From positions 1-32,287 of IMG/VR virus record IMGVR_UViG_3300042691_018498: a stretch of DNA of 32,287 nucleotides, one strand, 5' to 3'. The notes under the pieces were generated by a model. The model ran no database searches and was not told the origin of the DNA. It worked only from the letters and a program-made list of their open reading frames with translations. Numbering within the stretch: the first letter of the stretch is position 1; each line of letters begins with the position of its first letter. Below are positions 18,080 to 24,857 of this stretch, piece by piece. The position numbers and the translations under genes are program-made. This DNA is from a virus.

Positions 18080-18109
18080 TGCTGTTAAAGGACTAAAAAC
18101 ATGAACCAA

Positions 18110-18116
18110 CTAAATA
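18110..18116 (+). promoter_or_regulatory. T4-late-like promoter CTAAATA before ejection genes
   Basis: CTAAATA lies in the 59-bp gap after the giant protein gene. Predicted +1 is 18122, which gives a 17-nt leader carrying AGGAGA before the ATG at 18139. No -35 element is visible. Confidence 0.55.
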
Positions 18117-18138
18117 TTAAATCGCTAGGAGATACACA

Positions 18139-18855
18139 ATGAGTTTTGGAAAAAGCGGAGGCACTCAGGTTACTACACCTGAATTGACTCCAGAACAACG
18201 TCAACAAATAGATGCACAAAATCGTTTCTTTACAGAAACTATTGCTCCTACATACCAACAGGCTGTAAAAGGCGCAACCAGTTTGTATGAACAAGGATCG
18301 CCAGGTGTAACTAATGCAGCACAAAACTTGGCTGGCTACGGTCGTCAAGCACAACAAACACTGGGAGAAACAGGCGAATCAGCCTTGCGAACAGGTGTTG
18401 CTGGATTACAAAGTCTGTTCACACCAGAATATGAACGCAATCAAATTTCAGCAGCCATGGGGCCAGCACAGCAACAATACATGCAAAACATAGCTCAACA
18501 AGAAGCACAGTTTGGTGGTTCTGGTAACCTAGGATCAGCCCGTCAAGCACTTGCTGGACAACAACTGGCAGGTCAAAACGCTGCATTGCAGGCACAAACA
18601 GCCGCACAAATTCAACGAGATATTGCGGCACAACGAGCCGGAGTTGGATCAACACTGGCACAACTGGGTCAAGGTGGCTTGGGTCAAGGACTTGGTGCTG
18701 CTGGTCAAGTTGTGGGTGCCTCAATGGTTCCACAAGATCTTTTCAACAAGTATGCTTCAGTAATCTTTGGAGCTCCTGCTGCCAGTTATAATCTTGGACC
18801 AGTGGGCGAAAACAAATCTGGATCAAGTTACAATTTTGGTGCCAAGTTCCAATAA
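18139..18855 (+). CDS. Putative internal virion/ejection protein (Q/A/G-rich)
   Basis: The product has 238 residues and is rich in Q, A and G. It starts MSFGKSGGTQVTTPELTPEQ and contains long helical glutamine-alanine tracts (LAGQQLAGQNAALQAQTAAQ). It ends with NKYASVIFGAPAASYNLGPV and a serine-glycine tail. I recall this 'phage helical Q/A-rich body plus FG(A/T)P(S/A)ASYN tail' build from structural or DNA-transfer proteins of short-tailed phages, but no profile was run. The start is supported by AGGAGA 8 bases upstream. The next gene begins 9 bp later, so it is co-transcribed with two further ejection-type genes. Confidence 0.6.
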   Translation: MSFGKSGGTQVTTPELTPEQRQQIDAQNRFFTETIAPTYQQAVKGATSLYEQGSPGVTNAAQNLAGYGRQAQQTLGETGESALRTGVAGLQSLFTPEYERNQISAAMGPAQQQYMQNIAQQEAQFGGSGNLGSARQALAGQQLAGQNAALQAQTAAQIQRDIAAQRAGVGSTLAQLGQGGLGQGLGAAGQVVGASMVPQDLFNKYASVIFGAPAASYNLGPVGENKSGSSYNFGAKFQ

Positions 18856-18864
18856 GGATTATCT

Positions 18865-21147
18865 ATGGCCATGTACAACTACACACCTAACACCAATTAT
18901 TACGGTGCTGACGAAGAAGAAGAACGCCGACGTCGAGAACAAGAACAACTGGCTGCTGATGATGCTGCTCGTTTGGCAAAAATACAAACACCTGCACCAC
19001 CCATGGTTGAACAAGCAGGTGTTCCTGTTGCTGGCGCTGTTGCACCTGAGCCAGAACCTATAAAACAAACAATCACATACGATCCTGTGTCAGGTGAGCA
19101 ACGCATGAAGATTGAAGGCAATGCACGTGACCTGTCAGCAGAAAATCCTCTGACACCCACACTCACCATGCCTGGCGCAGTAAGTCCAGAACAGATGGCA
19201 CAGCAACAAGCTGCTGCTGAACAACAACAACGCGAAGCACAACAGGCACAACAACAACAAGTTGTTGAACAACAACAACCTGTAATTCCGCCTGAACAAG
19301 CACAACCTGCGGCCGCGCCAGAGATGCCTCAACTGCCGCAGCCAGGTCCAGGAGTGCAAGTTGCTGGTCCAGCACAAATGCCAACAGCACCAGCACAACC
19401 ATACACAGGTCCTGGTCAAGGAGAAGAAGCGCAAACAGTAGGACAAGCACAATTTGCGCCACAACAACCACAACAACCTGAACAACCACCTGCTACAGAT
19501 CCTATAGCAATGTTTACTTCTGCTGTGGGCGACACTGCAAAACTGTTGCAAATTTACAACGACAAAAATCAACCACCAGAATTGAGACGAATGGCTGGTC
19601 GTGAAGCCAGCCGTCAGTTGAAAGCAGAAACTGAACAAGTTGAGGCTGAAAACAAAGTCAAAACCATGACGCCCAATGAAGTGCAGCGAGAACTACGCAA
19701 GTCAGATGAAGAAGGCTCCTGGACCAAACGTGTGATATTTGGCCTGCTGAACATGCAAGGTGCTATGGCAGCAGAAGATGCCAAACTGGGCATTGGCGCA
19801 AAGTTTCAATCTATCAATCTAAATGGTGTGCCTGTTGAAATCAAAATGCGGGCTGATGGCAAGGCCATGGAAGGCTACAATGCTCAAACACTTGAACCTC
19901 TGAGTAAGAAAGAACTTGTGGCAGCAGCGGCTCAAATGACCACACTCAAAGGTGCTGAACAAGGCGCACAAGTGTACATGGATCCAAGCGGCACAGTCAA
20001 AGGCACATATGTGCTAGAACGCAGACCAGGACAAACTCCTGTTTACAAAGAAGTTGGCAGTGGCAGAATTGCATCTGGTACAGAAAGTGCAGCACTACGA
20101 CAAACAGGTGTGCAAGGCACCTTGGCTGATCAAAGTTCAAGACAACTACAAGAACTACAAAACAAATTGGCATTTGCTGGTCCTACTGCATCAGCCACTG
20201 AAATTGAAAAGATCTTTGGTGAATCAGAAGCCAGATTTGGTCCGTTGCCAGAAGACTACAAAGCACGAATTCGTGGCGGTGCTCCTAGACCAAACGTGGC
20301 TGCGGCACCAACAGGTGCTGCTCAAGCACCAGCAGCCGCACCTGGTGCACCTGCAGGTCAAGCACAAGCACCAGCACAAGCACAAACACAACGAGCACCT
20401 GCTCCTGTCACTGCTCAGGCAGCCCCAGGTGGTGGTGTGCGACTGAGTGTGGTGCCAGGTGGCACTCCAGGAGCAAGAGAAAGCGCAATGCGTACCAACG
20501 AAGCTGCGGCCAAAGAACGCATACAAACTGGTGAATCTATACCAAGAGAGTTTATCAAACTCAACACCAAAGCAGCGTCTGACGCAGCCGCTGCTTCTGC
20601 CAGCGCACCACAGTTGTTGAGCACTATTGATAGAATTAGTAGAACACTGGAACAGCGTCCAGACTTTGCTAACTCGTTACAATCACCAGCATTTACTGCG
20701 TTTGTGGTAGCACAAGACTCAGAAAAACAAAAACGTCTAGAAGACCTAAGCAATGCTGCACGTATTAGACCTCAAGACAAAACAGAGTTTCAGAGCCTGG
20801 TCAATGATCTACGCAAGCTAGAAGTGGCTGGCATTACACAAAGTGGACTCACAGCAGCTCAGTTGAACACTGAACGTGAAAGCCAACGAGTTATTGATGC
20901 TTTGGCAGCAAACTTGCGTAACACTCCACAAGCTGCTAGAGCACAGGTCGAAGTTGCTCGAGCACAGATTCTGTATAACCAACGCTTTGCTCGTTATTTG
21001 GCAAATGCTGATCCCACACAGAATCCTGCCTTGCTTCGCAGCCGATTTGATGACACCATTGGTGACAAGATTTATCAAGACTTGGTGCCTCGACTGGAAG
21101 CTATCAAACGCGGCGGCGGTGTAGTGGACTTTAGGAGTAACCAATAA
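18865..21147 (+). CDS. Large putative internal virion/ejection protein (760 residues)
   Basis: The first 20 residues are aromatic and asparagine-rich (MAMYNYTPNTNYYGADEEEE). Residues about 20-210 are low-complexity Q, P, A and E. Residues 210-460 look globular and helical (MFTSAVGDTAKLLQIYNDKN, then WTKRVIFGLLNMQGAMAAED, a possible short membrane-active helix). Residues 460-525 are again A/P/Q-rich. The last 230 residues are helical (PQLLSTIDRISRTLEQRP onward). This is the build of ejectosome proteins. The ribosome site AAGGA lies 6-7 bases upstream. The stop overlaps the next ATG (TAATG). No lysozyme, transglycosylase or protease motif was found by eye, so the biochemical activity is unknown. 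Confidence 0.6.
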   Translation: MAMYNYTPNTNYYGADEEEERRRREQEQLAADDAARLAKIQTPAPPMVEQAGVPVAGAVAPEPEPIKQTITYDPVSGEQRMKIEGNARDLSAENPLTPTLTMPGAVSPEQMAQQQAAAEQQQREAQQAQQQQVVEQQQPVIPPEQAQPAAAPEMPQLPQPGPGVQVAGPAQMPTAPAQPYTGPGQGEEAQTVGQAQFAPQQPQQPEQPPATDPIAMFTSAVGDTAKLLQIYNDKNQPPELRRMAGREASRQLKAETEQVEAENKVKTMTPNEVQRELRKSDEEGSWTKRVIFGLLNMQGAMAAEDAKLGIGAKFQSINLNGVPVEIKMRADGKAMEGYNAQTLEPLSKKELVAAAAQMTTLKGAEQGAQVYMDPSGTVKGTYVLERRPGQTPVYKEVGSGRIASGTESAALRQTGVQGTLADQSSRQLQELQNKLAFAGPTASATEIEKIFGESEARFGPLPEDYKARIRGGAPRPNVAAAPTGAAQAPAAAPGAPAGQAQAPAQAQTQRAPAPVTAQAAPGGGVRLSVVPGGTPGARESAMRTNEAAAKERIQTGESIPREFIKLNTKAASDAAAASASAPQLLSTIDRISRTLEQRPDFANSLQSPAFTAFVVAQDSEKQKRLEDLSNAARIRPQDKTEFQSLVNDLRKLEVAGITQSGLTAAQLNTERESQRVIDALAANLRNTPQAARAQVEVARAQILYNQRFARYLANADPTQNPALLRSRFDDTIGDKIYQDLVPRLEAIKRGGGVVDFRSNQ

Positions 21148-21935
21148 TGGCCAAAGAAATTATACTGGAAGACGGTCGCACAGCACTGTTTGATGATGAT
21201 GCCTCTGAACAAGAAATTGAACAGAAACTACAATCACAAAACCTCAAGCGTCAAACAGCACCTGCACAATCACAACAGTATGCCAGTGTACCACAACTGG
21301 GTCCTGTGGTGCCTGGCATGGCAAGTGCAGCCAATAGCGCACTATTTGGTGTGCCTGAAATAGCAGCCCGAGCCATGGGCGGCGGCAACTACATTGATGC
21401 TGTGCGTGAACAATATCCCATGGCCACCACAGCAGGTGATGTGGCTGGACTTATAAATCCTTACAGACTGGCTGCCAAAGTTGGACAAGCCGGGGTTAAA
21501 CGTTTGATGACTTCAGGTCCAAATAAAATGGATACTTTTAATGCCCTAAGCAGGTCAGACGACGCCAACCGTGCAGCGGCACAAGCCGCACAAGCAGTGC
21601 CTGGATTTGGTCAAACAGTTAAAAATATAGCACAACGTACAGCAGGCGTAGGCACAGGTATTATGGGTGCTCAAGCAGGTGCTGCTGCCTTGGGTGGTGC
21701 TAGATCTGAAAACTACGGAGCCGGAGCACAGCAAGGCGCACAGACATTCCGCACTGCGGCCATCAACGCACCTGGTATATCCTTGGTTCCTGGTGCACAA
21801 GGCACAATTGGTGCTGTCACAGGCGTTGTGCCCGGTGTGTTGGGTGCTGGCTCAGCAATGGCTAATTATTTGAGTATTGATGAAATGATCAGACAAGAAG
21901 CTGCCAAACGAGTTTTACAAAGACCACAACAATGA
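21147..21935 (+). CDS. Putative internal virion/ejection protein (262 residues)
   Basis: The N-terminal 35 residues (MAKEIILEDGRTALFDDDAS) form a short beta-alpha start of a type I have seen in phage virion proteins with an exposed 'LEDG' head. The rest is alanine/glycine-rich with hydrophobic stretches at about 50-75 and 155-245 (GVGTGIMGAQAGAAALGGAR, TGVVPGVLGAGSAMANYLSI) that could be membrane-active. AGGAGT lies 8 bases before the ATG. It overlaps the genes on both sides (TAATG and ATGA), so it is translated as part of the ejection-protein block. The function is assigned only by composition and operon context. Confidence 0.6.
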   Translation: MAKEIILEDGRTALFDDDASEQEIEQKLQSQNLKRQTAPAQSQQYASVPQLGPVVPGMASAANSALFGVPEIAARAMGGGNYIDAVREQYPMATTAGDVAGLINPYRLAAKVGQAGVKRLMTSGPNKMDTFNALSRSDDANRAAAQAAQAVPGFGQTVKNIAQRTAGVGTGIMGAQAGAAALGGARSENYGAGAQQGAQTFRTAAINAPGISLVPGAQGTIGAVTGVVPGVLGAGSAMANYLSIDEMIRQEAAKRVLQRPQQ

Positions 21936-22363
21936 CCACCAAAGAACAACTAAACCAAGTATTCTGTGACAATTTTGTCACATACTATCGCAGCCACACA
22001 GCACATGTGAACATCATGGGTCGCAACTTTCGATCAGATCACAAACTGCTACAGGGTGTGTATGAACGACGTCAAGCACAGATTGATGTGCTTGCAGAAC
22101 TCCTGCGTACTCTAAATGCGTTTATGCCGGTGAGCATTACAGAAGTGTTGACCTGCAGCGAGATATCAGATTCTGACATAGAAGGAGACGCAGATGAATT
22201 ACTCAACTCGGTTCGTGATGATTTGGAACAGCTCAAAGGCTGCTATGAAGAACTCATGGCAGTGGCTGACGAAGAAGGTCACGCGGAAATAAGCAACTAC
22301 GCACAAGATCAAATTTTGGACATTGCCAAGTCAATCTGGATGCTGAATTCTACCTTGGACTGA
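21932..22363 (+). CDS. Dps-like mini-ferritin
   Basis: The product has 143 residues and is helical. The second helix region reads YRSHTAHVNIMGRNFRSDHK and is followed by ERRQAQIDVLAELLRTLN. This matches the Dps signature H-(W)-N-x-x-G-x-x-F-x-x-x-H...D-x-x-x-E. H25, H37, D52 and E56 occupy the same spacing (12, 15, 4) as the inter-subunit ferroxidase ligands of Dps proteins. The C-terminal part (EISNYAQDQILDIAKSIWML) matches the last helix with its usual W-M-L. Dps family members are commonly about 150-180 residues, so this is slightly short, and it lacks a lysine-rich tail. The ATGA overlap couples it to the ejection genes. Iron oxidation or DNA protection is inferred, not shown. Confidence 0.75.
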   Translation: MTTKEQLNQVFCDNFVTYYRSHTAHVNIMGRNFRSDHKLLQGVYERRQAQIDVLAELLRTLNAFMPVSITEVLTCSEISDSDIEGDADELLNSVRDDLEQLKGCYEELMAVADEEGHAEISNYAQDQILDIAKSIWMLNSTLD

Positions 22364-22445
22364 TTCCAAAAACCTTGAAAAAAGCCCGCCAAGCGGTGCC
22401 GCTGTGCCAGGGTTTTGATCGCAAAATGTCAGTCCAGCACCCTGG
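22356..22445. repeat. Nested inverted repeats in convergent intergenic region
   Basis: Three arm pairs nest inside one another. The outer pair is TGGACTGA (22356-22363, covering the stop of the Dps-like gene) with TCAGTCCA (22429-22436). The middle pair is CAAAAACCT (22367-22375) with AGGGTTTTG (22409-22417), with one mismatch. The inner pair is AGCGG (22392-22396) with CCGCT (22399-22403). A competing pair, CCAGGGT (22407-22413) and ACCCTGG (22439-22445), is also present. This could be a structured 3' end, a compound terminator or a small RNA. Confidence 0.5.
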
Positions 22446-22460
22446 GTAGCAGGAACACAA

Positions 22461-22490
22461 AATAAAACCACAAGATCTGTGGTTGTTTTA
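22461..22490. terminator. Bidirectional intrinsic terminator between convergent gene blocks
   Basis: The stem AACCACA (22466-22472) pairs with TGTGGTT (22478-22484), with loop AGATC. It is flanked by A-rich AAAATA on the left and TGTTTTATTT on the right, so both strands end in a U-rich tract after the stem. It lies between the plus-strand ejection operon and the minus-strand island and overlaps the stop codon of the minus-strand GNAT-like gene. Confidence 0.75.
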
Positions 22491-22970
22491 TTTCAGGCGT
22501 CGATATGCGTATGAGCCACGCACATCATATCCGCGACCAGCGTGTATACGTAAAAACGCTGCCTGATCTCCACGCACAGTGCTGGAGCATATGACAGGCA
22601 CCCCACACAACGCAGCCCAGGTTTCCCAAAGATCAATCATGTCTTGAATCAGTCGGATTCTTGTTCTTGTACTCAGTGCCAAATCCACGTGTGCCATTTT
22701 GATCACTACCATCTCATCATCCGACCAAGGTGCTCGTTGATTGCGTTCTGCCCAGGTGTAGGCAACCAGTTGATCTTGCTCTGTTCGTGCAACACTGATC
22801 AATTGTGACAGGGGTGAATAGAACTGTTGTACCACAGCCACAGTGATGTTGCGGCTGTAGGCAATGGGGTCTGGTGTGAAGATTTGGTCAATCTCTGACT
22901 CAAAGTGATCCTGTGCCATTCGCACAATGTCTGGCACATCACCGCCGTGTGCTGGTCTCCAATTGATCAC
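22488..22970 (-). CDS. GNAT-like acetyltransferase-fold protein
   Basis: The product has 160 residues. The N-terminus INWRPAHGGDVPDIVRMAQD matches the first strand and helix of GNAT proteins. The middle DQLVAYTWAERNQRAPWSDD suits strands 2-3. The C-terminal half, MIDLWETWAALCGVPVICSS then FLRIHAGRGYDVRGSYAYRR, matches the usual last helix and the 'GF...y.r' strand, here GYDVRGSYAYRR. The acetyl-CoA pyrophosphate loop (Q/RxxGxG/A) is not clear, so catalysis is uncertain. Phages do encode GNAT-like proteins of unknown target. It is the last gene of the minus-strand island and overlaps the upstream gene by ATGA. Confidence 0.6.
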   Translation of the reverse strand: MINWRPAHGGDVPDIVRMAQDHFESEIDQIFTPDPIAYSRNITVAVVQQFYSPLSQLISVARTEQDQLVAYTWAERNQRAPWSDDEMVVIKMAHVDLALSTRTRIRLIQDMIDLWETWAALCGVPVICSSTVRGDQAAFLRIHAGRGYDVRGSYAYRRLK

Positions 22971-23287
22971 TGGTAATGTTCCCGGATGCGTTGTCCGTGT
23001 AGCCTACGTGTGATTATTTCTATGTTGTTCACGGTCCAAGAACCCTCAATGTCCCGACGAGTCATACACAAGCACGTGGCAGCACGTCCACGATTGGCCC
23101 AGTACGGCAGCCAAGCATCACGCCATTGCTCCCAGGTCAACTGCCAGTCGTCTCCACGCAGGCGTGAAGTCACACGATGATAGCCAAAAGCAATATACAT
23201 TCTATGATGTTCAGGGTCTGGTCCAGAGAACCATTGAGTGGTGGCAGCACCTCGAGGGCGGCCTACAGGGCGTCGGGTTGTATCCAT
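22967..23287 (-). CDS. Phage protein with AT-hook-like start, possibly a DNA-binding accessory
   Basis: From the ATG at 23287 the product is 106 residues. A GTG at 23335 would add 16 residues but overlap the neighbouring ORF by 73 bp. The N-terminus RRPVGRPRGAA contains the AT-hook core GRPRG. The rest follows a pattern I recall from an unnamed phage family: DPEHHRMYIAFGYHRVTSRL, then LTWEQWRDAWLPYWANRGR, then MTRRDIEGSWTVNNIEIITR. The last segment resembles the R-x-D-x-x-G-x-Y/W-x-x-x-N-(V/I) block of some HNH-associated proteins, but HNH catalytic residues are not evident. The minus-strand AT-hook suggests DNA binding. No Shine-Dalgarno was seen at either start. Confidence 0.55.
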   Translation of the reverse strand: MDTTRRPVGRPRGAATTQWFSGPDPEHHRMYIAFGYHRVTSRLRGDDWQLTWEQWRDAWLPYWANRGRAATCLCMTRRDIEGSWTVNNIEIITRRLHGQRIREHYQ

Positions 23288-23463
23288 ATGGGGGTCAAAA
23301 AGTCTGGTGCGGCGTGGTGTATCACAGTGTTCCACTTGGGATCTGTGAATTCTATCAAGGTGTCAAGGTCCTGATTTTGGCCCAGGCTGTGCCAGGCTGT
23401 GTCTGGAATGTTCAAATCCCAAAAGTCTGGCCAGGCGTCAATGCTCAACAAATAATAGGTCAT
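23263..23463 (-). CDS. Small acidic/aromatic ORF of unknown function
   Basis: The product has 66 residues and is rich in D, W, P and L. It begins MTYYLLSIDAWPDFWDLNIP and ends LTPIWIQPDAL. The composition looks protein-like and not like a shadow, and the plus strand has no convincing gene here. The frame is open for about 12 more codons upstream of the ATG. The ribosome site is weak. It overlaps the start of the AT-hook-type gene by 25 bp, as in compact phage operons. No family was recognised. Confidence 0.45.
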   Translation of the reverse strand: MTYYLLSIDAWPDFWDLNIPDTAWHSLGQNQDLDTLIEFTDPKWNTVIHHAAPDFLTPIWIQPDAL

Positions 23464-23502
23464 ATCAATAAAGGTGTCGGCAGTCAGGGATTGGATGACA
23501 GG

Positions 23503-23736
23503 TTACCATGGCGATAGTAATCTTTCAAACTTGAAAGGATCTGACCCTAACACTTTACCTTTAGGATAGATGGAGCACCAATCTTGCTCTGCGTTTAAAC
23601 TCAGCGTCGCGATTGACACCAAGTTCCTCACTGCCGACGTTGTATTTAGTACCAGTGGCGTAGAACCCACACAAACACAGGCAAAACTGATCACTACTTC
23701 GCTGCCAGAAACTATTGCTTTCTGTGCGATTGTCAT
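23503..23736 (-). CDS. Small ORF at the head of the minus-strand island
   Basis: The product has 77 residues. The first 30 are hydrophobic (VVISFACVCVGSTPLVLN) and could be one short membrane segment. The end is soluble, SLNAEQDWCSIYPKGKVLGS then FKFERLLSPW. Forty bp separate it from the next minus-strand ORF. No Shine-Dalgarno precedes the ATG at 23736. A minus-strand CTAAATA lies inside the ORF (23649-23643), so translation from an internal start giving only the C-terminal 38-40 residues is possible. Family unknown. Confidence 0.4.
   Translation of the reverse strand: MTIAQKAIVSGSEVVISFACVCVGSTPLVLNTTSAVRNLVSIATLSLNAEQDWCSIYPKGKVLGSDPFKFERLLSPW
23643..23649 (-). promoter_or_regulatory. Minus-strand CTAAATA motif inside the minus-strand island
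   Basis: Read on the minus strand this is CTAAATA, identical to the plus-strand late-type motif. It would drive the downstream minus-strand genes (66-residue ORF, AT-hook-type gene, GNAT-like gene). No ATG sits at the expected +1, so this copy is less convincing than those at 3231 and 13343. Confidence 0.3.
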
Positions 23737-23743
23737 ATATACT
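23715..23743 (+). promoter_or_regulatory. Candidate sigma70-like promoter for the hairpin-rich gene
   Basis: TTGCTT (23715-23720), a 17-bp spacer, then TATACT (23738-23743, five of six matches to TATAAT). The -35 box is weak (three of six). Start of transcription would be near 23750, giving a leader of about 17 nt with GAAAGGG before the ATG at 23767. The element overlaps the 5' end of the divergent minus-strand ORF. Confidence 0.45.
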
Positions 23744-23766
23744 ACACTATGAAAGGGTCGTAATCT

Positions 23767-24534
23767 ATGACAAACAGCAATGATACTCCGCGAGAACTAT
23801 ATACTCGCTCGCGAGAACAATATAAAAATAAAAATATAAAACAATATATCTCGCTTGAGAGCGAAGATAGTATCGGGGATATGGTCTCTAAAGAGACCAG
23901 CCTACTGGCCCAGAGGCAAGCCTCTGCTCCCGTGGCATTTGTCTCTGACAAAATCTCCCTTGAGTCAGCGACGTCGTCGCCGGGAAGTCAAGGGGCAGAG
24001 GAGGGTAATGTTATTAGCCCGCGAGAACTATATACTCGCTGGTCAGGCATCAGTGTGCATCACGTGCGCAGTGTGAAAGGTGTAAAGATTGGTATCTCAC
24101 TACAGCGTCCAGAATGGGTTGCCCAGGCACGCACACTGCAGATCACAGCAGAACTCAAACGCTATGATCGCCTGCGTGAAGTGCGACCCCTGGCAGATGA
24201 TTCAGAGTTCTTCTGTGAGTATCTAGCAGGTGTCAAACAAGTGCTACACACCAACCAGGATAGATCAGCGTGTCTGGGTCGAGCACATCAGCGTGGTGCT
24301 CGCAGAGCCTGGATACAGGACACCCTGGTGTTGGCCCACCTGCGTGAGGGCAAGATTAACGCAGTCACCATGTACATCGAAGGCGAGCAGTTGATCATAC
24401 CAATGGATCATGACATGAGCGAGCAACAAACACGAGTGTATCACTCCACAGGCATACACGGACACCTGGTGTTCAATCGCCGCAGTCCCAGAATAGATGA
24501 TTTACCCTTAACTCAACCAGGAGCATTCCGATGA
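23767..24534 (+). CDS. Unknown protein whose 5' coding region is a chain of hairpins
   Basis: The product has 255 residues from ATG 23767, with GAAAGGG 10 bases upstream. Residues 8-92 are low-complexity (S, E, Q, A) and are encoded by the hairpin array. The heptapeptide PRELYTR occurs at both edges of that segment, so the ancestral protein may have read PRELYTRWSGISVHHVRSVK directly. From residue 90 on the protein looks normal and globular (AELKRYDRLREVRPL, RRAWIQDTLVLAHLREGKIN, MYIEGEQLIIPMDHDM). I recognise no family. Translation could instead begin inside or after the array. In-frame ATG 23881 and downstream GTG codons exist, and an AGGAGGG lies at 24000-24005. The stop overlaps the next ATG (ATGA). 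Confidence 0.6.
   Translation: MTNSNDTPRELYTRSREQYKNKNIKQYISLESEDSIGDMVSKETSLLAQRQASAPVAFVSDKISLESATSSPGSQGAEEGNVISPRELYTRWSGISVHHVRSVKGVKIGISLQRPEWVAQARTLQITAELKRYDRLREVRPLADDSEFFCEYLAGVKQVLHTNQDRSACLGRAHQRGARRAWIQDTLVLAHLREGKINAVTMYIEGEQLIIPMDHDMSEQQTRVYHSTGIHGHLVFNRRSPRIDDLPLTQPGAFR
23788..24040. repeat. Hairpin array bounded by 22-bp direct repeats (in-frame 231-bp insertion)
   Basis: A 22-bp sequence at 23788-23809 recurs exactly at 24019-24040, 231 bp (77 codons) apart. Its core CGCGAGAACWATATA also occurs at 23810-23824. Hairpins in order are: GCGAG/CTCGC (23790-23808); TCGCT/AGCGA (23851-23864); GGTCTCT/AGAGACC (23883-23898); CCAG/CTGG (23897-23908); CAGAGGC/GCCTCTG (23911-23926); TTTGTC/GACAAA (23938-23952); CCCTTGA/TCAAGGG (23957-23994), enclosing GCGAC/GTCGC (23968-23980); and GCGAG/CTCGC again (24021-24039). 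A 34-bp A/T-only-like stretch lies at 23817-23850. All stems listed are perfect. Confidence 0.85.
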
Positions 24535-24737
24535 CACAACGACTAAACGACACCGCAAGAAGCATCAATCACGCTGTTTGGGAACAGCGACGCCACTCAC
24601 CCAGTGTGGTCACCACTGCTCGCTGGCACGAGGAGTTTATAGCACAGGGTTTGGATCGCAGTCAGAGTTTTGCTCAGTATCGCAAGATGCGTATGCGTCA
24701 GTGGCGTCAGGCACAGCGCGACAAGAAGAAAAAATAA
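24531..24737 (+). CDS. Small basic protein coupled to the hairpin-rich gene
   Basis: The product has 68 residues, is strongly basic and is helical. It starts MTQRLNDTARSINHAVWEQR and ends RMRQWRQAQRDKKKK. The start overlaps the upstream stop by ATGA, so it is translated by coupling. The poly-lysine end suggests nucleic acid binding, but no family was recognised. The last 101 bp are overlapped by a possible minus-strand ORF. Confidence 0.6.
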   Translation: MTQRLNDTARSINHAVWEQRRHSPSVVTTARWHEEFIAQGLDRSQSFAQYRKMRMRQWRQAQRDKKKK

Positions 24738-24852
24738 GTGGCCGCCAGGTGTGTAAGAACTGTTGAACCTCCAGATCCAAGGGAACAGTAAGGCTCACGC
24801 TCTGTTGCCAACCAGATTTAAGGCGTCTGTAGGTAGTGCGGGTCTGTCTCAT
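24637..24852 (-). CDS. Possible leaderless minus-strand ORF (71 residues)
   Basis: The ORF begins MRQTRTTYRRLKSGWQQSVS, continues LTVPLDLEVQQFLHTWRPL, and runs antisense into the end of the 68-residue gene. The first 40 residues come from an otherwise empty 175-bp gap and look protein-like. The ATG at 24852 follows a minus-strand TAAATA by exactly five bases, the same geometry as two plus-strand genes. The C-terminal part, rich in S, D, N and C, is antisense to a coding region and may be fortuitous. The 5' ATG at 24858 is an alternative start. Confidence 0.3.
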   Translation of the reverse strand: MRQTRTTYRRLKSGWQQSVSLTVPLDLEVQQFLHTWRPLIFSSCRAVPDATDAYASCDTEQNSDCDPNPVL

Positions 24853-24857
24853 AGACA

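Noticed and set aside
22392-22403. AGCGG/CCGCT hairpin as part of a tRNA
   Set aside because: No T-loop, anticodon stem or acceptor pairing could be fitted around it.
23855-24076. Out-of-frame plus-strand ORF crossing the hairpin array, with AGGAGGG near an ATG at 24008
   Set aside because: It ends at 24076 with no recognisable product, and the Shine-Dalgarno spacing to that ATG is too short. It would also compete with the longer frame at 23767.
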